DNA of 64,000 bases from Pelagibacterium halotolerans B2 (GCF_000230555.1 NC_016078.1:496001-560000); one strand, 5' to 3'. Shown: positions 1-9,311, counted from the first letter of the stretch. Translations and numbers: made by a program. Notes: generated by a model not told the origin, from the sequence alone.

Positions 1-135
1 GGGGTCGAGACTGAAGACGAAGTCGCCCGGCTCAAGAGCCTCAATTGCCGCTACGCGCAAGGGTTTACCTTCGGCGCGGCCATGCCAGGGGCTGAACTTT
101 TGCGCCGCCTGCAGGCTCAAATTTCGGCAAAATAG
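1..135 (+). CDS. EAL-domain protein, C-terminal end (partial)
   Basis: Only the last 44 residues are in the window, in frame 1, ending at a TAG stop. The segment starts GVETEDEVARL and continues with a CRYAQGFTFG stretch and then P-x-x-E. This matches the end of EAL domains, the cyclic-di-GMP phosphodiesterase fold, where (E)GVET and QGxxFGxPMP lie next to the active site. The N-terminal part and any sensor or GGDEF domain lie outside the window. Activity cannot be judged because the EAL motif itself is not visible. The gene converges on yqgE with a 17-nt gap. Confidence 0.75.
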   Translation, partial: GVETEDEVARLKSLNCRYAQGFTFGAAMPGAELLRRLQAQISAK

Positions 136-152
136 CGCGCGCCGTGGTGTTC

Positions 153-731
153 TCAGGCGTTGCCCGACACCGGGCTGAGTGTGGCGCGGGTCACGCCCAG
201 AGCTGCCAGAGCCGCCTCGTACTTCTTGCTGGCCGGCAGGGAAAACAGCAATTCGTTTGAGGATGCCGCGGTCAGCCAGCCATTGTGACGCAACTCGTTT
301 TCCAGTTGCCCCGCACTCCATTCACAATAGCCCAGCGCGAGCAGGCTGGCATCGGGTCCCTTGCCGGCCATCATGGCTCGCAGCACGTCGAGGGTTGCCG
401 TCAGGCACACATCGCCATCCACGGCAAAAGAATTGCCATCACGGAAATAGTCGGAAGTGTGCAGAACGAAGCCTCGACTCGAATCGACCGGGCCACCCTT
501 GAAAACATTCTGGTGCAGCAGCCGTTCGGGAATACGAATTTCATCGTCGTCGCCGTCGAGGTCGATTTCGGCGAGAATATCGGAAAGGTGCATGTCGTCC
601 ATAGGCTGGTTGACAACCAGCCCCATCGCACCATCGTCCCCATGCGCGACAAGATAAATCACCGCTTCGGCAAAGCGTTCGTCGCCAATGTCGGGCGTTG
701 CGACCAGGAACTGTCCCTTGAGCGTGTCCAT
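153..731 (-). CDS. YqgE/AlgH family protein (UPF0301)
   Basis: 192 aa, the usual length for the UPF0301/AlgH family. It opens MDTLKGQFLVATP, followed by GDERFAEAVIYLVAH and GAMGLVVNQP, the family hallmarks. The biochemical role of the family is not settled. AlgH was named for an effect on alginate regulation, and crystal structures show a small single-domain fold without clear catalytic residues. The ATG at 729-731 is the natural start. The gene is divergent from the DsbD-like gene at 863, with 131 nt between them holding both promoters. Confidence 0.9.
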   Translation of the reverse strand: MDTLKGQFLVATPDIGDERFAEAVIYLVAHGDDGAMGLVVNQPMDDMHLSDILAEIDLDGDDDEIRIPERLLHQNVFKGGPVDSSRGFVLHTSDYFRDGNSFAVDGDVCLTATLDVLRAMMAGKGPDASLLALGYCEWSAGQLENELRHNGWLTAASSNELLFSLPASKKYEAALAALGVTRATLSPVSGNA

Positions 732-862
732 ACCAACTCACTTTCTGTCCGCCGCTCTATAAACGTAAAGCTTTCCGGCCAGGTTTCAAATCCCCAACGA
801 TCACGAAGCGATGATCGAACCTCTCTTTCCCATGCCCAATTGCTTCGCTATTGATTTCAGCC

Positions 863-1672
863 ATGAAAATCATAGCCGCCTTTCTTGCTGTTTCCGCCTT
901 GGCGGGCCCTTGCATTGCCTCGGAAACCGATTGGGTGGAAGTTGCGCCAGAGGTTTCGGTGCGGCTCGTCTCGTCCGATATTCTGGATGATAGCGGTACG
1001 GTCTGGATGGGACTTGAAATCGACATGCCGCTCGATACCAAGACCTATTGGCGCGTGCCTGGGGAGACGGGGCTACCGTTGCTAATCGATACGGAAGGCT
1101 CGCAGTCCGTTGGCGGGCTGGAGATCAAATGGCCATTTCCGAAACGGGAAATTGCCGAAGGCTATCTCGATCACGCCTTTTACGGGCGCGTTCTTTTTCC
1201 GTTGGCGGTCACCGTAGAGGGGGATGCGCCGACGCTCGTTGCAGACATCACCATGGGTATTTGTTCCGATATCTGCGTGCCGGCCAATGCCCGCCTGGAA
1301 ATCACCCCTCGGCTCGACGTCCCCGACGCTCCCAACGATTTTCGCATCCGGCAAGCGTTGGCTTCCGTTCCCTTGCCCCATGACGGCCAGGGCGTGTTAG
1401 GGGAGGCGCGGTTTGACACGAATGCCGAGGCCATTGTCGTCGATTTGCTGGACGCCGATTTCGACCACTCCTCGATGATCGCCGATATCGCTGATACCAA
1501 TCTCGTTTTCGGCGAACCGGAAGTGGCGAAACCGGGGCAATTGGTCTTTGCGTTGCTCGGGCGTGCGGACCCGGACACCCTTGATGATGCGCAGGTGAGG
1601 TTCACCTTCGACAGCAACGAGGGCCCTTTCGAGATCTCGCGACCGCTGATGGCCTCCAATATCGCTCAATAG
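863..1672 (+). CDS. DsbD N-terminal-domain-like thiol protein, exported
   Basis: 269 aa from the ATG at 863; an in-frame TTG at 851 is less likely because the signal peptide (MKIIAAFLAVSALAG) begins at the ATG. The body resembles the periplasmic N-terminal domain of DsbD-type reductases, with a GICSDICVPA motif giving C134 and C138. There is no membrane domain and no thioredoxin domain, so this is a stand-alone periplasmic acceptor or donor domain, a form also seen in other alphaproteobacteria. A role in disulfide exchange, for example cytochrome c maturation or metal resistance, is inference. The gene is monocistronic, followed 143 nt later by a peroxiredoxin gene. Confidence 0.8.
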   Translation: MKIIAAFLAVSALAGPCIASETDWVEVAPEVSVRLVSSDILDDSGTVWMGLEIDMPLDTKTYWRVPGETGLPLLIDTEGSQSVGGLEIKWPFPKREIAEGYLDHAFYGRVLFPLAVTVEGDAPTLVADITMGICSDICVPANARLEITPRLDVPDAPNDFRIRQALASVPLPHDGQGVLGEARFDTNAEAIVVDLLDADFDHSSMIADIADTNLVFGEPEVAKPGQLVFALLGRADPDTLDDAQVRFTFDSNEGPFEISRPLMASNIAQ

Positions 1673-1815
1673 CCGACAAGCGCTTCGGTCAATCTCGACG
1701 CGGGTCGAGAATTCTCCTATGACAGAAACGACTCGAGTGCAGATGGACGCGATGGGCCAACCTTAGTCTGGCCGTATTCGTCCTGTGTCTGTCTTTCAAC
1801 AGCGTGAGGACCTCC

Positions 1816-2307
1816 ATGACAATTCAGCCCGGCCAGCCCATTGCTTCGGTGCCCGTAAAGCACGTGACCGAAGGCGGCGTTGAGGATTCGACCAGCGCCG
1901 ATATTCTGGGCACCGGCACGGTGGTATTTTTCACGGTCCCCGGGGCGTTCACCCCAACCTGTCATCTCAACCACCTGCCCGGCTATCTCGCCGCCGCCGA
2001 CCAGCTCAAGGCGGCCGGCGTCGACAAGATCGTTTGTGGCACCGTCAATGACCATCACGTGGTCAAGGCATGGGCCGAAGCCACCGGGGCACTTGGCACC
2101 ATCGAATTTATAGCCGATGGTCTGGGCAAGCTTGCCGGTGCGCTCGGGCTTGAACGCGACTTGACGGGCGGCGGTCTCGGTGTGCGCTTCAACCGCGCCT
2201 CGCTGTTGATCCGCAACGGGAACGTTGAAATCGTAAATGTCGAGGGTGCGCCAGGCGAGGTCACAAGCTCGGGTGCGCCGGCCATGCTCGAAGCGCTCAA
2301 GGGCTAA
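1816..2307 (+). CDS. Peroxiredoxin, Prx5 type
   Basis: 163 aa. It reduces hydrogen peroxide and alkyl hydroperoxides in the cytoplasm. The peroxidatic cysteine is C49 in VPGAFTPTCHLNHLPGY, the Prx5/PMP20 signature; C74 in KIVCGTVND is the second conserved cysteine. Family members usually take electrons from glutaredoxin or glutathione. The ATG at 1816 follows an AGGA ribosome site; an in-frame GTG at 1804 would add four residues and overlap that site. The lipoprotein gene starts 22 nt downstream, so the two may be cotranscribed. Confidence 0.93.
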   Translation: MTIQPGQPIASVPVKHVTEGGVEDSTSADILGTGTVVFFTVPGAFTPTCHLNHLPGYLAAADQLKAAGVDKIVCGTVNDHHVVKAWAEATGALGTIEFIADGLGKLAGALGLERDLTGGGLGVRFNRASLLIRNGNVEIVNVEGAPGEVTSSGAPAMLEALKG

Positions 2308-2329
2308 CGGATTGGGAGGGAAGGCGACT

Positions 2330-2890
2330 ATGGTTCGCTCGGTCATGCGTATGGCGGCAGGCACGGCATTGGCCGCGCTTCTGGCCGGATGTTCGATGGG
2401 CTCGATGTTCGGCGGCAGCGACGATGCGAGCTACGCCAATATCAATGCCAGCCAGACCCAGGTCGCCCAGGCTGCAAGCGGAGCCATGCCGGCCATCGCC
2501 ACGGAATGCCCCCCGATCCGCATACGCGAGGGCGCGGAATTTTACCGTACCTATGCGGGCAATCGCACGTCGGATCCCACCGCTTTGCGCTATCAGGGCG
2601 TGCTCGACCGCGTTTCGCGCAATTGCGTCGTCTCGAACGGTGTCATCACTGTTCAGATGGGCGCCGTCGGCCGCGTCATCGTCGGGCCCTCGGGCGGCGA
2701 TGGAAACATCACCATGCCGCTGCGCTTTGCCGTTCAGCGCGACGGGCTGGCCGTTTTCTCCCAGCGCTATGACGTCGCCGTCGCGGCCAGTTCTTCAAGT
2801 GCCAACGAATTCAGCCAGACTGTGGAAAATGTCGCCATCCCCTATGTGGGCGGCGAGCAGATCACCATTTTCGTGGGCTTTGATAACTAG
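2330..2890 (+). CDS. Putative lipoprotein, function unknown
   Basis: 186 aa from the ATG at 2330, preceded by GGGAGGGAAGG. The N-terminus is a lipoprotein signal: positive residues, a hydrophobic stretch, then LLAGC with C21 as the lipidated cysteine. The mature part starts with a low-complexity Ser/Gly/Ala segment, then CPPIRIREGAEFYRTY and a beta-rich domain ending in GGEQITIFVGFDN. I do not recognise an enzymatic family. Envelope location is supported by the signal only. The open frame extends upstream to 2237 inside the peroxiredoxin gene, but that extension would bury the signal peptide. Confidence 0.8.
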   Translation: MVRSVMRMAAGTALAALLAGCSMGSMFGGSDDASYANINASQTQVAQAASGAMPAIATECPPIRIREGAEFYRTYAGNRTSDPTALRYQGVLDRVSRNCVVSNGVITVQMGAVGRVIVGPSGGDGNITMPLRFAVQRDGLAVFSQRYDVAVAASSSSANEFSQTVENVAIPYVGGEQITIFVGFDN

Positions 2891-2932
2891 AGCGTTGACG
2901 GAGCCGGGACTTTCTTTCATGGTCCGGCCATC

Positions 2933-3210
2933 AGCGGGAGAGACCCTGGCCGTAAAGGCCGGGGCGCCGAAGGAGCAACCGCCCCGGAAACTCTCAGGCA
3001 CAAGGGACCGCTGAGCCTGTAACAAGTCCAATGGCAGATATAGCCATTGCGCAAGTTGGCAGGCGAAAGAGGTTGGGCGCGACCTGCGCGAGCAGGCTGG
3101 GTTCCCGCCAGAACTCTGGAAAGCGGAAGCGTCAGCTTCCCACCGACGGGTGTAGCCGGGTCTTGTGGCAAGCAAGCCGCCCGGGAAATCTCTCAGGTTG
3201 ACCGACAGAG
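2933..3210 (+). ncRNA. Tandem glycine riboswitch (gcvT element)
   Basis: Two glycine aptamers precede gcvT. Aptamer I spans 2933-3012: P1 is AGCGG (2933-2937) with CCGCT (3008-3012), and the core has GGGAGAGACC, GGCGCCGAAGGAGCAA and GGAAACTCTCAGGCA. Aptamer II spans 3114-3210: P1 is CTCTG (3114-3118) with CAGAG (3206-3210), with CACCGACGGGTGTAGCC and GGGAAATCTCTCAGGTT in the core. The segment between the P1 stems, 3013-3113, is about 101 nt, much longer than the short linker usual in this class. Glycine binding is expected to switch on the glycine cleavage operon just downstream. Identification rests on core motif matches, the paired P1 stems and the gene context. Confidence 0.95.
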
Positions 3211-3212
3211 GG

Positions 3213-3258
3213 GGCACTACGTTACGATGCATTTTCCAATGCGTCGTTGTGTGGTGCC
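3213..3258 (+). promoter_or_regulatory. Hairpin between riboswitch and gcvT (candidate expression platform)
   Basis: GGCACTAC (3213-3220) pairs with GTGGTGCC (3251-3258), eight pairs with one G-U. Inside it ACGA/TCGT (3224-3227/3244-3247) and GCATT/AATGC (3229-3233/3238-3242) pair around a TTCC loop. There is no U-tract after it, so it does not look like a classical terminator. It ends 15 nt before the gcvT ribosome site GGAGAG (3274-3279). That site could instead pair with TCTCTC (3189-3194) in the core of aptamer II, which would suggest translational control. Confidence 0.5.
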
Positions 3259-3285
3259 GTCCATCGTGTAACCGGAGAGACCGAT

Positions 3286-4431
3286 ATGGCCGCAGGGGCC
3301 CAGACCGACCTACTCAAAACGGCGCTTTATGATCGGCATGTCGATGCCGGCGGCAGGATGGTCGAGTTCGGCGGCTATGCGCTGCCCGTCCAGTATGCCG
3401 GGATCGTTGCCGAGCACAATCACACGCGGGAAGCGGCCAGCCTTTTCGACGTCTCCCATATGGGGCAGGTCGTCGTAACCGGCCCCGATCACAAAACGAC
3501 AATTGCGGCTCTGGAGGCACTCACGCCCGCAGATCTGGCGTCGCTCGAGCCCGGCCAGATGCGCTATACGGTGCTGCTCAATGACGAGGGCGGTATCGAG
3601 GACGATCTCATCATCACCCGCCCTGCCAAAGAGCAGGAGCCTGATGGCGTGATGTATATGGTGGTCAACGCCGCCCGCAAGCATCACGACCTCCAATTCA
3701 TCCGCGCCAAGGCGACCGCCGAAGTGACGTTCGATCTGCGTGACGATCTTGCGCTCATTGCGCTGCAGGGCCCGCGCGCTGCCGAAGCGCTCGGCAAGCA
3801 CTGTGAGATTACCGAAAAACTCGGCTTCATGCAGGCCGGTCCGACGGTGATCGGTGGCATCGCGGCTAACGTCTCGCGTTCGGGCTATACAGGCGAAGAC
3901 GGATTTGAACTCTCGGTCGCCAATAAAGACGCGCCCGCGCTTTTCGATCTGCTGGTCGCCGATCCGCTGGTCGAACCGGCCGGGCTCGGTGCGCGCGACA
4001 GCCTGCGGCTGGAAGCTGGGCTTTGTCTCTACGGCCACGATATGACCGATACCGTCGATCCGGTTTCCGCCAGCCTTTTGTTTGCCATCGGCAAGCGCCG
4101 GCGCGCCGAAGGTGGCTTTACCGGCGCCGATGCGGTGCTTGCACGGGTCGCGTCTGGCCCCGACGATAAACGGGTGGGCATCCGTTTCGAGGGCCGCCAG
4201 CCCGTGCGCGAGGGTGCCGAACTGGTCGATGCCGGCGGCACGGTCATCGGCAAGATCACCTCGGGCACCTTTGCACCCACGGCCCAGGCTTCCATCGCCA
4301 TGGGCTACGTACCCGCCGAGATCGCCAAAGAAGGCGAGCCTGTCACCGCCATGGTGCGCGGCAAGCCCATCGCCGGCACCATCGCCAAAATGCCTTTCGT
4401 TCCACAGCGCTACTATCGCAAACCGGCCTGA
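3286..4431 (+). CDS. gcvT: Glycine cleavage system aminomethyltransferase (T protein)
   Basis: 381 aa. It transfers the methylene group from lipoyl-GcvH to tetrahydrofolate, releasing ammonia. Family features: [10 protein letters not shown] near residue 30, [11 protein letters not shown], the [11 protein letters not shown] segment around residue 200 and [20 protein letters not shown]. The ATG at 3286 sits 6 nt after GGAGAG; an upstream in-frame extension to 3247 lies in the leader hairpin and is unlikely. First gene of gcvT-gcvH-gcvPA-gcvPB, under the glycine riboswitch. Confidence 0.97.
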   Translation: MAAGAQTDLLKTALYDRHVDAGGRMVEFGGYALPVQYAGIVAEHNHTREAASLFDVSHMGQVVVTGPDHKTTIAALEALTPADLASLEPGQMRYTVLLNDEGGIEDDLIITRPAKEQEPDGVMYMVVNAARKHHDLQFIRAKATAEVTFDLRDDLALIALQGPRAAEALGKHCEITEKLGFMQAGPTVIGGIAANVSRSGYTGEDGFELSVANKDAPALFDLLVADPLVEPAGLGARDSLRLEAGLCLYGHDMTDTVDPVSASLLFAIGKRRRAEGGFTGADAVLARVASGPDDKRVGIRFEGRQPVREGAELVDAGGTVIGKITSGTFAPTAQASIAMGYVPAEIAKEGEPVTAMVRGKPIAGTIAKMPFVPQRYYRKPA

Positions 4432-4448
4432 TCCAGAGGGACCTCACA

Positions 4449-4814
4449 ATGACCACTCGCTATACAACCGACCATGAATATGTCCGCGCCGAAGGCAAGA
4501 TCGGCACAGTTGGCATTTCGAGCTTCGCCCAGGAGCAACTCGGCGACATCGTGTTTGTCGAGCTGCCCGCGGTCGGGGCCAGCTTCAAGAAGGGCGAAGA
4601 AGTTGCCGTCGTCGAATCGGTCAAGGCCGCTTCGGAAATCTACGCCCCGGTTTCCGGCACGGTGACGGAGATCAATGAGACTCTCTCCGACGAGCCGGGC
4701 CTGATCAATTCCGACCCGGCCGCTGCTGGCTGGATCTTCAAGCTCGAGCTCGCCGACGAGGCCGAGCTCGAGGGCCTCATGGACGAAGCCGCCTACGCCG
4801 ATCATACAGCCTGA
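4449..4814 (+). CDS. gcvH: Glycine cleavage system H protein
   Basis: 121 aa, normal length. It is the lipoyl carrier that shuttles the aminomethyl group between the P, T and L proteins. The lipoylation site is K59 in [17 protein letters not shown]. The N-terminus reads YTTDHEYVR, also typical. It starts 17 nt after the gcvT stop with a GAGGGACC ribosome site, and gcvPA follows after 26 nt, so it is in the same transcript. The lipoamide dehydrogenase (L protein) is not in this window. Confidence 0.97.
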   Translation: MTTRYTTDHEYVRAEGKIGTVGISSFAQEQLGDIVFVELPAVGASFKKGEEVAVVESVKAASEIYAPVSGTVTEINETLSDEPGLINSDPAAAGWIFKLELADEAELEGLMDEAAYADHTA

Positions 4815-4840
4815 CCTTCTCGATCCGAACCGGAGCCGCG

Positions 4841-6181
4841 ATGCGCTATCTCCCCCATTCCGCCGCCGACCGCCAGCACATGCTGGCCGCGATCGGTGCG
4901 TCTTCCATCGATGATCTGTTCGCCGCGGTGCCCAAATCGGTGCTCGGCACGTTCAGCCCCGATCTGCCCGACCATCAGCCTGAATTCGCTGTCGAGGCGC
5001 ATATGCGCGGGCTGGCGAAAGCCAATCACGCCGCAGGCGACGGCCCGTTCTTTGTTGGCGCGGGCGCCTATCGTCACCACGTTCCGGCTACTGTCGATCA
5101 TCTGATCCAGCGCTCGGAATGGCTCACCGCTTACACGCCATACCAGCCGGAAATCTCCCAGGGCACGCTCCAGATGCTCTTTGAGTTCCAGACCCAGGTC
5201 GCAAACCTGACCGGCATGGATGTGGCCAACGCCTCGATGTATGACGGCTCGACAGCGACCGCCGAGGCGGTCCTGATGGCGCGCCGCATCACCAAAAAGA
5301 ACAAGGTTTTCCTCTCCGGCGGCCTGCATCCACAATATCGCGACACCGTCGTTACCTACCTCTCGGGAGAGGAGGGACTGGAATGTCTTTCCCCCTCGCC
5401 CGAAGGGCAGGGCGATATTGTCGACCACATCGATGACGACACCGCCGCCATCGTCATCCAGACCCCCGATTTCTACGGCCACCTTCGCAACGTCTCGGCG
5501 CTGGCCGAAGCAGCTCATGAAAAGGGCGCGCTACTGATCGTGGTCGTCACCGAAATCGTCTCGCTGGGCCTTCTCGAAGCACCGGGCGCCCTTGGCGCCG
5601 ACATAGTGGTTGCAGAGGGGCAGTCCCTGGGCAATCCGCTGACCTTTGGCGGGCCCTATGTCGGGCTTCTGGCCTGCCGTGAGAAATTCGTGCGTCAGAT
5701 GCCGGGCCGCTTGTGCGGGGAAACGATCGATGCCGACGGGAAGCGCGGGTTCGTCCTCACGCTCTCGACCCGCGAACAACATATCCGCCGCGAAAAGGCG
5801 ACGTCCAACATCTGCACCAATTCCGGTCTGTGCGCGCTGGCATTCACCATCCACCTCTCGCTTCTGGGCGAAAGGGGGCTGACACGGCTTGCCAAACTCA
5901 ATCATTCGCGCGCTATCGCGCTTGCCGATATGCTGGAGGCCGAAGGGGTCGAGGTTCTCAATAAGACGTTCTTCAACGAAATGACCGTCCGCCTGCCGGT
6001 TCCCGCAGTCCCCGTGGTCGAGGCACTGGCAGCAAAGGGCATTCTCGCCGGGCTGCCGGTCTCGCGGCTTGAACCGGGCAAGCCCGGTGTCGAAAATCTT
6101 TTGATCCTCGCTGCGACCGAACTGACCACCGACGCCGATATCTCCGCGCTTGTCGATGCGCTGAAGGGAGAAATTGCATGA
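4841..6181 (+). CDS. gcvPA: Glycine dehydrogenase (decarboxylating) subunit 1
   Basis: 446 aa. N-terminal half of the P protein, which decarboxylates glycine using PLP; here P is encoded as two subunits. It opens [19 protein letters not shown] and contains [51 protein letters not shown] and the C-terminal [11 protein letters not shown] segment, all characteristic of GcvPA. GGAG lies just upstream of the ATG. The stop overlaps the start of gcvPB by 4 nt (ATGA), so the two subunits are probably translationally coupled, fitting a fixed-ratio complex. Confidence 0.97.
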   Translation: MRYLPHSAADRQHMLAAIGASSIDDLFAAVPKSVLGTFSPDLPDHQPEFAVEAHMRGLAKANHAAGDGPFFVGAGAYRHHVPATVDHLIQRSEWLTAYTPYQPEISQGTLQMLFEFQTQVANLTGMDVANASMYDGSTATAEAVLMARRITKKNKVFLSGGLHPQYRDTVVTYLSGEEGLECLSPSPEGQGDIVDHIDDDTAAIVIQTPDFYGHLRNVSALAEAAHEKGALLIVVVTEIVSLGLLEAPGALGADIVVAEGQSLGNPLTFGGPYVGLLACREKFVRQMPGRLCGETIDADGKRGFVLTLSTREQHIRREKATSNICTNSGLCALAFTIHLSLLGERGLTRLAKLNHSRAIALADMLEAEGVEVLNKTFFNEMTVRLPVPAVPVVEALAAKGILAGLPVSRLEPGKPGVENLLILAATELTTDADISALVDALKGEIA

Positions 6182-7737
6182 GCATGAACACCCAGGGTCG
6201 CCCCACAACACCCGGTGGCACAGGTGGCGCCGCCAATTCAGGGCCCGCCGCTCTGCTCCCGACCGAGCCTCTGCTCTTTGAGATTGGCGATCGTGATCAT
6301 TCGGGCGTCGACCTCCCCGATGTCGAGGTGCCCGACGATCGGCTCGGCGGCCTGCGCCGCAAGAGCGAACTCGACCTTCCCGGTCTCACCGAGCCCGAAG
6401 CCATGCGCCATTACGTGCGCCTGTCGCGACGCAATTATTCGATCGATTCGGGCATGTACCCGCTCGGCTCGTGCACAATGAAGCACAACCCCCGGCTCAA
6501 TGAAAAAATAGCGCGGCTGCCCGGTTTCGCCGATATCCATCCCCTCCAGCCCGTTTCGACGGTGCAGGGTGCGCTCGGCGTCATGGAGCAGCTTAGCCAC
6601 TGGCTGATGGAACTGACCAACACCGCCGCCGTGGCGCTGTCGCCCAAGGCCGGCGCGCATGGCGAGTTGTGCGGCATGATGGCCATCAAGGCCGCCCATG
6701 AGGCAAAGGGGCAGGGGCACCGCAAGATCGTGCTTGTCCCGGAAAGTGCCCATGGCACCAATCCGGCGACGGCGGCATTCCTCGGCTATGCGGTCAAATC
6801 CATCGACGCCAATGCGCATGGGACGGTCGACGTCGAGGCCGTCAAGGCGGCGCTCACCGATGATGTCGCGGCCATCATGCTGACCAATCCCAACACCTGC
6901 GGCCTGTTTGAATCCCAGATTATCGAGATCGCCGCCGCCGTCCACGACGCAGGCGCCTATTTCTATTGCGATGGCGCCAATTTCAACGCCATCATGGGCG
7001 TGGTGCGGCCGGGCGATCTGGGCATCGACGCCATGCACATCAACCTGCACAAGACCTTTTCGACGCCTCACGGCGGCGGAGGACCGGGCGCTGGTCCGGT
7101 GGTGTTGTCTGAAGCATTGGCGCCTTTCGCGCCGGTGCCCTTCCTGCGCAGGGACGGGCAAGGGATCGAGCTTGTCGAACATGTCGAACATGTCGAAGCC
7201 GAAGCATTCGGGCGTCTGACGGCCTTCCACGGCCAGATGGGCATGTATGTGCGGGCCCTCACCTATATGCTGAGCCACGGTGCCGACGGGCTGGCGCAGG
7301 CGGCGCGCGATGCGGTACTCAATGCCAATTACCTCAAGGCCCGGCTCGAAGATCTCTTCTCGGCGCCCTTCAACGGCCAGCCGGTCATGCACGAAGCCCT
7401 GTTCGATGACGAATTCCTCAAGGGAACCGGTGTTTCCACTCTCGATTTCGCCAAGGCGATGATCGACGAGGGCTTCCATCCGATGACCATGTATTTCCCA
7501 CTGGTCGTGCATGGCGCCATGCTGATCGAGCCCACGGAAAGCGAGTCGCTCCAAACCCTCGACGCCTTCGTTGCGACCATGCGCGAGTTGGCCGAAGATG
7601 CCCGGTCCGGCAATGCCGAACGCTTCACCTCGGCCCCCGTGCGGGCGCCTTTGCGCCGGCTGGACGAGACCCGTGCAGCCCGCCAGCCACGCCTGAAATG
7701 GACCGCGCCGGACGACGCCCTTCAAGCGGCGCAATAG
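6178..7737 (+). CDS. gcvPB: Glycine dehydrogenase (decarboxylating) subunit 2
   Basis: 519 aa. C-terminal half of the P protein, carrying the PLP lysine: K292 in [20 protein letters not shown]. Other family marks are [12 protein letters not shown] near residue 100 and [13 protein letters not shown]. The N-terminus has a Gly/Thr/Ala-rich tail of about 25 residues and the C-terminus runs about 30 residues past the fold. A small tandem 9-bp duplication at 7175-7193 gives the repeat VEHVEHVE. A perfect 8-bp hairpin follows the stop at 7745-7769. Confidence 0.97.
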   Translation: MSMNTQGRPTTPGGTGGAANSGPAALLPTEPLLFEIGDRDHSGVDLPDVEVPDDRLGGLRRKSELDLPGLTEPEAMRHYVRLSRRNYSIDSGMYPLGSCTMKHNPRLNEKIARLPGFADIHPLQPVSTVQGALGVMEQLSHWLMELTNTAAVALSPKAGAHGELCGMMAIKAAHEAKGQGHRKIVLVPESAHGTNPATAAFLGYAVKSIDANAHGTVDVEAVKAALTDDVAAIMLTNPNTCGLFESQIIEIAAAVHDAGAYFYCDGANFNAIMGVVRPGDLGIDAMHINLHKTFSTPHGGGGPGAGPVVLSEALAPFAPVPFLRRDGQGIELVEHVEHVEAEAFGRLTAFHGQMGMYVRALTYMLSHGADGLAQAARDAVLNANYLKARLEDLFSAPFNGQPVMHEALFDDEFLKGTGVSTLDFAKAMIDEGFHPMTMYFPLVVHGAMLIEPTESESLQTLDAFVATMRELAEDARSGNAERFTSAPVRAPLRRLDETRAARQPRLKWTAPDDALQAAQ

Positions 7738-7744
7738 CAATTGA

Positions 7745-7769
7745 GCCTTCCCGCCATCGCAGGGAAGGC
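7745..7769 (+). terminator. Hairpin after the gcv operon (no U-tract)
   Basis: GCCTTCCC (7745-7752) pairs perfectly with GGGAAGGC (7762-7769) over a 9-nt loop, right after the gcvPB stop. On the + strand it is followed by AAAAAC rather than a U-run. It is therefore more likely a 3'-end stabiliser or a weak or Rho-assisted end than a classical intrinsic terminator. Confidence 0.45.
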
Positions 7770-7833
7770 AAAAACACCTTTGAACGAAACGCCAAACCCC
7801 TTAAACTTCGACGGCACTAGTCGGAGGGCGTCA

Positions 7834-8883
7834 ATGTCGAATATGAAGTCCCACGTGCTTGAAACCTTCCGGTTTCAGGCCGAGGCCTGCCGAAGTCTGG
7901 GCTCCCCTTTCACCGCTACCCTTTGCGATCTGCTCGCCGATAGGCTGACCGAATCGTCGCGATTCGGTGCGCGAATCCTCAACTGGCCCGAATCGGCGCG
8001 CGCCGATGCCATTGCCCTGCGAGCCACCGGCGCGCTCCATGCGCTGGTCCGCTCAGGCCGGGCTCGCGACCTCGCTTCGCTCTATCCGCCGCTGGAGGCG
8101 AAATCCGATCAGCTTTGGGACGCCATTGAGACGGCTATCGAAAAGCACGACGATTTCCTGCACGATTTTCTCGACAGTCCGCCCCAGACAAACGAGGTTA
8201 TGCGCTCTTCGGCTTTGCTCGGCATGGCGCTGCGGCTTGCCGAACGGCTTGAGATGCCTTTGGCGCTCTATGAGATCGGCGCCAGTGCCGGGCTGAATCT
8301 GGCTTTTGACACCTACCACTACGCACTCGGCGAAGACCGGGAGTGGGGCGAGGCCAATGCACTGGTCAATATCGAGAGTGAGTGGCGCGGCCATGTTCCC
8401 CCGCTCGAGGTGGAGCTTGAGATCGTCAGCCGGCAAGGCTGTGATCGCAACCCGCTCGACCCGCACACTCCCGAAAGCGTCGAGCGCCAGCTTGCCTATA
8501 TCTGGGCCGACCAGCACAACCGCATCGGCCGCGTCTCGGCTGCTCTGTCGGCGGCGGCATCTCGCCCTTACAACGTCGAACGTGCCGATGCCGCCGACTG
8601 GGTTGAAGAAAAGCTGGCCGAAACGCCCCAGGCCGGCGTTGCCCGTGTATTTTTTCATACCATCGTCTGGCAATATCTGCCCAAGGCGACCAAAGTCCGG
8701 ATCAGCGAGGCCTTCGAAGCGGCTGGCGCCAACGCCACCGCCGAAACGCCGCTGGTCTGGATGTATATGGAGGCCGAGGACCATCCCGCCGGCGCCGTGC
8801 TCAAGCAGACCGTGTGGCCCGGTGGCGAAAAGGAAACGGTCGGGCTTTCCGACTATCACGGGCGCTGGGTCGACTGGACGTAA
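7834..8883 (+). CDS. DUF2332 family protein
   Basis: 349 aa from the ATG at 7834, which is preceded by GGAGGG at 7823-7828; the frame is open back to 7741 but lacks a better start. It matches the DUF2332 pattern: an N-terminal FRFQAEACRSLGSPF segment, then YEIGASAGLNLAFDTYHY and RVFFHTIVWQYLPK. The GASAGLNL loop resembles the glycine-rich motif of Rossmann methyltransferases, but the function of the family is unknown. It ends at a strong bidirectional terminator shared with ridA. Confidence 0.85.
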   Translation: MSNMKSHVLETFRFQAEACRSLGSPFTATLCDLLADRLTESSRFGARILNWPESARADAIALRATGALHALVRSGRARDLASLYPPLEAKSDQLWDAIETAIEKHDDFLHDFLDSPPQTNEVMRSSALLGMALRLAERLEMPLALYEIGASAGLNLAFDTYHYALGEDREWGEANALVNIESEWRGHVPPLEVELEIVSRQGCDRNPLDPHTPESVERQLAYIWADQHNRIGRVSAALSAAASRPYNVERADAADWVEEKLAETPQAGVARVFFHTIVWQYLPKATKVRISEAFEAAGANATAETPLVWMYMEAEDHPAGAVLKQTVWPGGEKETVGLSDYHGRWVDWT

Positions 8884-8918
8884 AAAGACGGCCCGGGAGT
8901 ACGTCCTGGGCCGTCTTT
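8884..8918. terminator. Bidirectional intrinsic terminator
   Basis: AAAGACGGCCC (8884-8894) and GGGCCGTCTTT (8908-8918) form a perfect 11-bp stem with a 13-nt loop. A-rich and T-rich ends on both sides let it terminate the DUF2332 gene (+) and ridA (-), which converge here. Confidence 0.85.
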
Positions 8919-8936
8919 ACCTGATTGCAGCACAGC

Positions 8937-9287
8937 TTAGTCGAGCGCGGCGACCGCGATAATTTCCACGCGCAGATTGGGCGAAGCCAGCCGGGCCTCA
9001 TAGCAGGCGCGGGCCGGGGGATTGGCCGGATCGATCCACTTGTCGTAAACCGAGTTCATCGCCGAAAAATCGGCGATGTTGGTCAGCAGCACCTGCACCG
9101 ACAGGACCTTGGACTTGCTCGACCCGGCTTCGGTCAGCAGCGCATCGATTTTTTCGAGCACCTGGGCGGTCTGGGTTTCGATGGTGGCAAATTCGTCCTT
9201 GGCCACCTGTCCGGCGAGATAGAGCGTATTGCCATGCTTGACGGCCTGGCTCATGCGCGGCCCAGAATGAAGGCGTTCTATGGTCAT
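8937..9287 (-). CDS. RidA family enamine/imine deaminase
   Basis: 116 aa, normal for the RidA/YjgF/UK114 family, which hydrolyses reactive enamine and imine intermediates from PLP enzymes. Typical motifs are LYLAGQVA near the N-terminus, a Gln-rich helix, and NPPARACYEARLASPNLRVEIIAVA. The RACxEA arginine that binds the substrate carboxylate is present. It is a monocistronic unit between two terminators, separate from the atp genes. The exact RidA subgroup was not determined. Confidence 0.93.
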   Translation of the reverse strand: MTIERLHSGPRMSQAVKHGNTLYLAGQVAKDEFATIETQTAQVLEKIDALLTEAGSSKSKVLSVQVLLTNIADFSAMNSVYDKWIDPANPPARACYEARLASPNLRVEIIAVAALD

Positions 9288-9311
9288 AAGGTTCTTTCCT
9301 TGTCCTGATAC

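Noticed and set aside
798..817. CGATCA/TGATCG inverted repeat upstream of the DsbD-like gene
   Set aside because: A 6-bp stem with an 8-nt loop and no symmetric flanks; expected by chance in this much sequence.
863..1672. DsbD-like gene as a truncated full-length dsbD
   Set aside because: No remnant of the membrane or thioredoxin domain follows the stop, and a stand-alone version with signal peptide is a known form.
7170..7195. Tandem 9-bp duplication in gcvPB (VEHVEHVE)
   Set aside because: In frame, in a surface-type segment and only two copies; a trivial slippage event without a sign of function.
6238..7740. A 500-codon open frame on the minus strand opposite gcvPB
   Set aside because: It is the antisense shadow of a well-matched gene in GC-rich DNA; the translation has no family features and is rich in Arg, His and Gly.
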